Of a stretch of 64,000 bases of DNA, positions 58,663-64,000 are shown one piece after another. This stretch comes from CBDAQA01 sp965247815 (GTDB lineage: Bacteria > Planctomycetota > Phycisphaerae > Tepidisphaerales > Tepidisphaeraceae): positions 62,001-126,000 of the forward strand of contig CBDFHW010000009.1 in NCBI GenBank assembly GCA_965247815.1, read 5' to 3'. The notes beneath the pieces are model-generated. The model ran no database searches, was not told the DNA's origin, and saw only the letters and a list, made by a program, of their open reading frames with translations. Position 1 is the stretch's first letter; each line of letters begins with the position of its first letter. Made by a program: the position numbers and the translations under genes.

Positions 58663-60087
58663 CTAACAGAGCTGGTATTCCGGCATCGAGACGATCAACT
58701 GAACCATTCGCCGGACGTCAGGTTCGCGGGGTTCGGCGCCCAGACATTGGATCAGGACCTGTCGCTTGTCTTCGCCCACCGGGCGTTGAATCAGGCGGTT
58801 AAGCCAGTAGTCGACGACTGCGGGCGGATTGGTCAGGCGCGTTTCGTTGATCAGTCGCGCTTGTGGGCCCTTCCGGGGGTCACCGGCAAGCAGCCGTACT
58901 CCCGTGTTGTACCGGACGAACAGGGTACTGGTGTTGATCCACATCCGCCCGCCCGGCCAGCCACGGACGTTCGGTGGCGCGAACGGGACCTGCCCCATCT
59001 GGCTTAACGCGCCGAGGATCTGCGGTAGCGGCGGCAGCGGAATGTCCAGCTGTCGGACGGTCCCGAGCATCAGTTGGATCGGGCACTTGATCTGCGAACC
59101 GATCGCCAGCGGGCTGTAAAATGCCCGGCTGGTCAACAGCATCTTCACCAGCGGTCGGATTTCGTAATGTTCCTTCTGAAATTCCGCGCCGATCGCGTCG
59201 CTGAGGTGTTCGTCGACGTCGTCATAGGCGAAGAACCGGAACAATTTCGTGCCGACGAATTTCCCCGCGGCCTTTTGCGCGAGAATGATGTCAATGACCT
59301 CGTCGCCATCAAAGTCGCCCGTCCGGCCTAGGAATGTTTTGCTTCCCGCGTCGTGGTCGAACTTGCGGTAGACGAAATCGTCCCCGTCGTGTGCCCAGCC
59401 GGTAAACGCACGGGCGGCTTCTATGACGTCCTTTTCGGTGTAGTTTCCGATGCCCAGCGTGAACAGTTCCATCAGTTCGCGGGCGTAATTTTCGTTCGGA
59501 TGGGCTTTGCGGTTTTGCGTGTTGTTCAGGTAATCGAGCATGGCCGGGTCCCGGCTGATCTCGCGGACGAAGGTGCGAAAGTTGCCCGCCGCGTTCTTGC
59601 GCAGCAGCTCGTTCTGCTTCCACATCAGCGACGCGCTGCGCTCGTCTTTGTCACTGGTGACGAAGTGCCCGTGCCAGAAAAGCGTCAGCTTTTCCTGCAA
59701 CGGATGCGACCCGGACGCCATCCGGTTCAACCACCACTCGATGGTGACCTTGATCGCCTCGCGGTTGGCGTCCATTAATTTCTTCTTCAGATCCATCCGC
59801 TCTTGCAGCGATTTCCCGGCATACAGCTTTTTGATCTCCCGGAAGGTGCCGGGGAACCCGTCGACGGCGGTCAGATTGGGGAGGTCTTTTCCCTGCTGCT
59901 CGGCATCCTGATCGCTAAAATCGAGCAGCCATTCCACCGCTGCTTCCGGTCCAAGAGATTGCACCCGCGCGACCTCGGCCTCGGTACCCCCGAAGCCCGC
60001 CCGATTGAGCAGGTGTGCGGCCTTGACCGCGTCGAACGGATCTCCCGGCGTCGGTTTGAAGGGCTGAAGCAGCTGATGGCTTGGCAT
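58663..60087 (-). CDS. DUF1800 domain protein
   Basis: Start at ATG 60087, giving 474 residues. Domain signatures are KAAHLLNRAGFGGTEAEVAR, NRMASGSHPLQEKLTLFWHG, NFRTFVREISRDPAMLDYLN, and NENYARELMELFTLGIGNYT. Later come AFTGWAHDGDDFVYRKFDHD and NVRGWPGGRMWINTSTLFVR. Family members are large, mainly helical and often precede DUF1501 genes; the two probably act together at the cell surface. The start begins near the first domain helix and lacks a visible signal, so it may be exported as a complex with the Tat-carried DUF1501 protein. This last point is inference. Confidence 0.93.
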   Translation of the reverse strand: MPSHQLLQPFKPTPGDPFDAVKAAHLLNRAGFGGTEAEVARVQSLGPEAAVEWLLDFSDQDAEQQGKDLPNLTAVDGFPGTFREIKKLYAGKSLQERMDLKKKLMDANREAIKVTIEWWLNRMASGSHPLQEKLTLFWHGHFVTSDKDERSASLMWKQNELLRKNAAGNFRTFVREISRDPAMLDYLNNTQNRKAHPNENYARELMELFTLGIGNYTEKDVIEAARAFTGWAHDGDDFVYRKFDHDAGSKTFLGRTGDFDGDEVIDIILAQKAAGKFVGTKLFRFFAYDDVDEHLSDAIGAEFQKEHYEIRPLVKMLLTSRAFYSPLAIGSQIKCPIQLMLGTVRQLDIPLPPLPQILGALSQMGQVPFAPPNVRGWPGGRMWINTSTLFVRYNTGVRLLAGDPRKGPQARLINETRLTNPPAVVDYWLNRLIQRPVGEDKRQVLIQCLGAEPREPDVRRMVQLIVSMPEYQLC

Positions 60088-60298
60088 ATTCGTCTCTCTC
60101 GCCTTGGACACGGAGAAGAACGACCCTGGCGACGCGTTATTCCGTGAAAGCGGATTCCGAAATCGCGGCAGGCGGGCGAAATCAAGCTTGGTTTTCACCG
60201 TCGGGCTTCGACGCAGCACGAAACCCAAATCCGCTGAAAGCTACCGCCCCACGCCCACTTTCCTATACTCTGTATCGATCCAAAGGAGCGAAAGTTTA

Positions 60299-61189
60299 AT
60301 GGCCGACTCAAAAGAGATTCTGTTGCAGCTGGGGCATTCCCCGGACCCCGACGACGCGTTTATGTTCTACGGTCTGGCCAAGGATAAGTTCCCGACCGGC
60401 CCGTATCGATTCAAACACGTGCTCCAGGATATTCAGACACTGAGCCACCGCGCCCGGAGCGGGGAGCTCGAAATCACTGCGATTTCGATCCACGCCTACC
60501 CGTATGTTTCCGATAAATATGCCCTCACCAGTTGCGGCAGCTCGATGGGGGATAACTACGGCCCCATGGTGATCGCGCCGCGCGAAATGTCTCTCGAATC
60601 ACTCCGGGGCAAGACGATCGCCATCCCCGGCGAACTCACCACCGCGTTTTTGACCCTCCAGCTGTGCCTCGGAAAAGGTGCCCGGCGGGGAACAACCGAT
60701 GTCAAATCCCCGGCATTCTTTTATGACGTCGTCGAGTTTGATCAGATCCCGGCGTATGTCCGCGACGGCAAAGCCGACGCCGGGTTGATCATCCACGAAG
60801 GCCAGTTGACGTTTAAGACCTTCGGCCTTCACCTGGTCGTCGACCTCGGTGTCTGGTGGACGGGCCGAACCGGTCTTCCGTTGCCCTTAGGCGGGAACTG
60901 CATCCGCAAGGATCTGGGCGAGCGGGTCATGCAGGAAGTGACCGACGTCCTGAAACAGTCGATTCAGTACAGTCTCGACCACCGCGACGAGGCCGTCGCG
61001 TATTCCCTGCAGTACGGGCGCGATCTGGACCACAAGCTAGCCGACCAGTTTGTCGGTATGTACGTGAATCATTGGACGCTGGACTACGGCGACCGCGGCC
61101 GGGCGGCGATCACGCGGTTGCTCAAAGAAGGCGCGGCCGCGGGCCTCGTACCCGACGCGGGCGAGATTGAATACATTACGGCGAAATAG
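60299..61189 (+). CDS. mqnD: 1,4-dihydroxy-6-naphthoate synthase (MqnD)
   Basis: Start at ATG 60299, with AAGGAG upstream; 296 residues. It performs the last committed step of the futalosine route to menaquinone, from cyclic de-hypoxanthine futalosine. It has the periplasmic-binding-protein fold: LLQLGHSPDPDDAFMFYGLA, YALTSCGSSMGDNYGPMVIA, and GKTIAIPGELTTAFLTLQLC. A conserved His in AGLIIHEGQLTFK lies in the substrate pocket. MqnA, MqnB and MqnC are not in the window. It implies quinone-based respiration. Confidence 0.93.
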   Translation: MADSKEILLQLGHSPDPDDAFMFYGLAKDKFPTGPYRFKHVLQDIQTLSHRARSGELEITAISIHAYPYVSDKYALTSCGSSMGDNYGPMVIAPREMSLESLRGKTIAIPGELTTAFLTLQLCLGKGARRGTTDVKSPAFFYDVVEFDQIPAYVRDGKADAGLIIHEGQLTFKTFGLHLVVDLGVWWTGRTGLPLPLGGNCIRKDLGERVMQEVTDVLKQSIQYSLDHRDEAVAYSLQYGRDLDHKLADQFVGMYVNHWTLDYGDRGRAAITRLLKEGAAAGLVPDAGEIEYITAK

Positions 61190-61241
61190 AGCTGAACGCG
61201 GCTTCCCAAGGATCTGTCAGGTCGGTATCGCGCAAGGTTAT

Positions 61242-62159
61242 TCAAGTCTGCCCGGCCCAGCGCCCTTCCGGATCGGCGGTGGTGAACGCCGCTCGAATCG
61301 TCTCCACGACGTTCACCGGTAACGGACCCTTCTCCGCCAGCGTGATATTCAACTTCGCGTTCTCGGCGTTCTGCGTGCCGATGATCGCACAGTGAACGCC
61401 CGGCTGACTTAACGTGAACCGCAACGCGATCTCGGGCCAGTCGGCGTCGTTGAAGTCCAGATCCGACGGCTTCACCTTCATCTGCGCCAGTCGATCGGTG
61501 TAAGTCTTTGCGTACGTCTTATACAGGCCCTGCTGCTCTGACAGGTCTTTCCAGGCGGCGTTCGCGATCGGCCGTTTGGCAAGCACCCCGACGTTTCTTG
61601 CCCGGCAGATCGGCAGCACCTTCTCAATATTGGCCTGATCGGTGATGTTAATCGACGTCTCGATCACCGAGATGTCGTCCAGCCCGGCGGCATACGCCGC
61701 TGCGTCGTTGTCACCGCTGTATCCGATAAACTTTATCTTCCCCGCGTCCCGCGCCTTCACCAGCGGCTCGATCACGTTCCCGTCCTTTAGCGTCTTCAGG
61801 TCACACGAGTGCAGCAGCATCACGTCTAACGATTCGACACCCAGGTTCGCCAGCGAACGATCGACGGTTTTGGTGATCAACGCCGGCGTCCACATTTTAT
61901 CTTCAATGTCGGGAAGCTTCCCGCCGCACTTGGAAACGAGCACGAACTCCCCCCTCCGGTGACCAATCGCCTGACCGATCAGCTTCTCCGACCCGGGATA
62001 GCTCGCCGCGGTGTCGATCAGGTTCACGCCAGCGTCGAGCATCAGATTCAGGATACTGGTCGCTTTCTCCTGCTCGGCGTTCAAGTACCCGATCGGGGCG
62101 GAACCAAACCCCAGCACCGAGACGTCGAAGCCGGTCTTTCCGAAAGGGTGTTTTGTCAT
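61242..62159 (-). CDS. Aldo/keto reductase
   Basis: Start at ATG 62159, giving 305 residues. Marks of the family are LGFGSAPIGYLNAEQEKATS, LDAGVNLIDTAASYPGSEKL (Asp and Tyr), FVLVSKCGGKLPDIE (Lys) and VMLLHSCDLKTLKDGN (His-like). Later come ISVIETSINITDQANIEKVL and HCAIIGTQNAENAKLNITLA. The catalytic tetrad is in place, so NADPH-dependent reduction of an aldehyde or sugar is likely. The substrate is unknown. Convergent with mqnD. Confidence 0.93.
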   Translation of the reverse strand: MTKHPFGKTGFDVSVLGFGSAPIGYLNAEQEKATSILNLMLDAGVNLIDTAASYPGSEKLIGQAIGHRRGEFVLVSKCGGKLPDIEDKMWTPALITKTVDRSLANLGVESLDVMLLHSCDLKTLKDGNVIEPLVKARDAGKIKFIGYSGDNDAAAYAAGLDDISVIETSINITDQANIEKVLPICRARNVGVLAKRPIANAAWKDLSEQQGLYKTYAKTYTDRLAQMKVKPSDLDFNDADWPEIALRFTLSQPGVHCAIIGTQNAENAKLNITLAEKGPLPVNVVETIRAAFTTADPEGRWAGQT

Positions 62160-62375
62160 AAGCTGGAGTCTAGGAGCGGTCCACGGCCCGTGGAACCAAA
62201 GTTCCGAGCGGTTTTCAAAGTAATTGAAGGGAAGAGTCCGGTGCAAAATGGTTGCACGAAATGCCGAACCCGGCTGTTTTTGCAGCGTCGTACCGGGTAC
62301 GCTTAGCCGGAGATCGTGGTCGGTGCATGGATGCCGAGCGGCCACAGAGCCTTCCAGTTTTTTCGGAGCTGATTC

Positions 62376-64000
62376 ATGGAACTCCCCCGTCGCGCGCGTG
62401 GTGATGAATTACTAAAACCAGGCGAACTGCTCGGGATCCGGTCCCGGCTCCGGCAGGTCGCGCCCCGGCACGATCTCACGACTGTCATCGCCTGCGCGTT
62501 CGACCACCGGACGCGAATGCTCCCGTTCATCTATGCAGACACGCGGATGGCGCCCGCCGGCGTGCGAGGCATCGGGTCGGCCATGGTCGACGCCGGGTTC
62601 TCTAAGACCCGAATCGTCCTTCAACAGTGGAACAAGAATTTCCGCCCGTCGCAGATGCGAGTCGACGGCCGCGTCCCCGATCTGTTCATGGTATCGAGCA
62701 TGGGATTGCACTCGGGCCAGTGCATGGAACTGATCCGCGACGCGTTGCGGATCGACCCGGCGCACCGCCCGCTGATCATCGCCGGCGGGCCGCACGCGGT
62801 GTACCAGCCGTACGAACTGTTCAGCACCAACCCCGACGACCCGACCAGCGCGGATGTAGCCGTCACAGGGGAAGAATTTGTTCTGATGAGCCTTCTCGAA
62901 GCGCTGCTGTCGATGCGCGGTGAAGGTGAATCGATGCTGTCGGTTTTCAACCGGGCCCGCACGACCGGTGTGCTCGATGAAATCCCGGGTCTGATGTATC
63001 CCCGTGGCAGGCAACTCGGTGTGGCCGAGGAACTCGTCGACACCGGCGTGCAGCGACTGCTCGGTGATCTGGACGAGCTTCCCGACTCGACCATCGGTTA
63101 CCGATTGCTCGAAGCCCCGAGCAAAAAAGCCACGCTCGCGGCAACCGCCGTCCCCGCCGACCAGATCGCAAAGCTCAGCCCGATTAGCTCCGTGGTCCTT
63201 ACGTTCGGCTGCAAATTCAATTGCCCCTATTGCCCGATCCCGGCTTACAACCAGCGGCAACACCGCCTGAAAAGCCCGGGCCGAATCGTAGAAGAACTGA
63301 CGCTGTTGAACAAAGAGTTCGGCCTGAAGCACTTCTTCGGTGCCGACGACAATTTCTTCAATCACAAGCAGCGGACGCTGGACATCGTGCAGACGATGAA
63401 CGACGCCCGCATCGACGGGAAACCGTTCGGCCGCCGCATCCGCTGGCACACCGAGGTCACCGTCCACGACACGCTGCAGATGAAAGACCACCTGCAGCTC
63501 GTCCACGATTCGGGTTGCCGGGCGCTGTGGCTCGGCGTCGAGGACATGACCGCCACGCTGGTCAACAAAGGTCAGAGCGTCAATAAAACGATCGAGGCGT
63601 TCGGCCTGCTCCGCGACCACGGCATCTGCCCCATGCCGATGATGATGCACCACGATACCCAGCCGCTGTATTCCAAAGGAACCAATTACGGCTTGCTGAA
63701 CCAGATCAACATTCTCCGTAAGGCCGGCGCGGTCTCGCTGCAGGTGCTCATGATGACCCCGTCGGCCGGCACCAAGCTTTACGAAGACACGTTCACCGAC
63801 AAACTGGTGCTGAAGAAGGTCGCGGGCAAAGCCGTCGAACCGCACATGTACGACGGCAATTACGTGATCGCCTCGAAGCACGCCCGGCCGTGGCGCAAGC
63901 AACTGAACATCCTGATGGGTTATCTGTTTTTCTATAACCCGTTCTGGCTGTTGACGCTGCTCGTCGGCAAGAAGACCAAGGTCAAATGGAAGGCCGCCGG
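62376..64000 (+). CDS. B12-binding radical SAM protein, cut by window edge
   Basis: Opens at ATG 62376 with GGAG eight bases upstream and runs without a stop to the right edge (541 residues present). The N-terminal half resembles a B12-binding domain with PDLFMVSSMGLHSGQCMEL and PLIIAGGPHAVYQPY. The radical SAM cluster motif is CKFNCPYCPIPAYN, in the family order CxxxCxxC, with HFFGADDNFFNHKQRTLDIV and LWLGVEDMTATLVNKGQS. Near the cut end is LNILMGYLFFYNPFWLLTLL, a hydrophobic stretch. Such proteins methylate or rearrange lipids, hopanoids or metabolites. Substrate not readable. Confidence 0.9.
   Translation, partial: MELPRRARGDELLKPGELLGIRSRLRQVAPRHDLTTVIACAFDHRTRMLPFIYADTRMAPAGVRGIGSAMVDAGFSKTRIVLQQWNKNFRPSQMRVDGRVPDLFMVSSMGLHSGQCMELIRDALRIDPAHRPLIIAGGPHAVYQPYELFSTNPDDPTSADVAVTGEEFVLMSLLEALLSMRGEGESMLSVFNRARTTGVLDEIPGLMYPRGRQLGVAEELVDTGVQRLLGDLDELPDSTIGYRLLEAPSKKATLAATAVPADQIAKLSPISSVVLTFGCKFNCPYCPIPAYNQRQHRLKSPGRIVEELTLLNKEFGLKHFFGADDNFFNHKQRTLDIVQTMNDARIDGKPFGRRIRWHTEVTVHDTLQMKDHLQLVHDSGCRALWLGVEDMTATLVNKGQSVNKTIEAFGLLRDHGICPMPMMMHHDTQPLYSKGTNYGLLNQINILRKAGAVSLQVLMMTPSAGTKLYEDTFTDKLVLKKVAGKAVEPHMYDGNYVIASKHARPWRKQLNILMGYLFFYNPFWLLTLLVGKKTKVKWKAA

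Noticed and set aside
1..64000. Defence islands, prophage, insertion sequences, tRNA or rRNA genes
   Set aside because: I found no integrase, transposase, restriction or CRISPR-associated gene, and no cloverleaf with a GTTCGAATC-type arm.

Overview
The window is GC-rich, densely coded DNA without any RNA gene, phage or insertion-sequence signature that I can see. It looks chromosomal and comes from a planctomycete, most likely class Phycisphaerae (a Tepidisphaera/Humisphaera-like soil or freshwater heterotroph). The pointers are a C-terminal zinc ribbon of the CxxCGYDLR...CPECG type, an adjacent DUF1501/DUF1800 pair, a helix-turn-helix protein with a Gly/Ser linker and C-terminal membrane segments, a PEP-CTERM-like tail, DUF4159-type toroid proteins, MqnD of the futalosine menaquinone route, and a split CoaC. 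The taxonomic call is an inference from protein families.

Layout. 1-6 kb: an exported PKD-domain protein cut by the left edge, a large membrane-anchored DUF4159-type protein, a metallo-beta-lactamase-fold hydrolase and an endonuclease/exonuclease/phosphatase protein. 6-16.6 kb: a stand-alone MshEN-domain protein, an RND efflux permease/adaptor operon, a membrane glycosyltransferase pair, an MFS carrier and two tandem paralogous repeat proteins. 16.8-22.1 kb, all on the minus strand: a housekeeping run in transcription order aroF-tpiA-secG-yicC-gmk-rpoZ-coaC. Three of its gaps carry short-unit inverted repeats. 22-27.5 kb: a small membrane protein, a GT4 glycosyltransferase, flagellin, a response regulator with a dead receiver and an unknown protein. 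28-38 kb: class III fructose-bisphosphatase, an MlaE-like permease, an anion permease, a KGG stress protein, 2-oxoglutarate dehydrogenase E1, a Gfo/Idh/MocA oxidoreductase and a LysM lipoprotein.

38-49.9 kb: an alpha/beta hydrolase; an ECF sigma factor followed by a membrane anti-sigma-like protein and an exported helical protein; an HTH-receiver fusion; a beta-CASP nuclease; apolipoprotein N-acyltransferase; an OmpA lipoprotein; and several planctomycete-specific envelope proteins. 50-64 kb: a GH44 glycanase, a PEP-CTERM-like protein, TatC, RNase III, a lipoprotein hydrolase, a GH43-like protein, the Tat-exported DUF1501 protein with its DUF1800 partner, MqnD, an aldo/keto reductase and a radical SAM/B12 protein cut by the right edge.

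Most genes are ordinary housekeeping, envelope and polysaccharide-turnover genes. I do not see a clear new defence or mobile system. The observations most worth following are the inverted short-tandem-repeat hairpins in the housekeeping run, the response regulator with every phosphorylation residue replaced beside flagellin, the tandem repeat-domain paralogs, the sigma/anti-sigma/exported-protein trio, and TatC with an enlarged periplasmic loop. Starts were often moved inward from the longest open frame, using Shine-Dalgarno sequences and family lengths.
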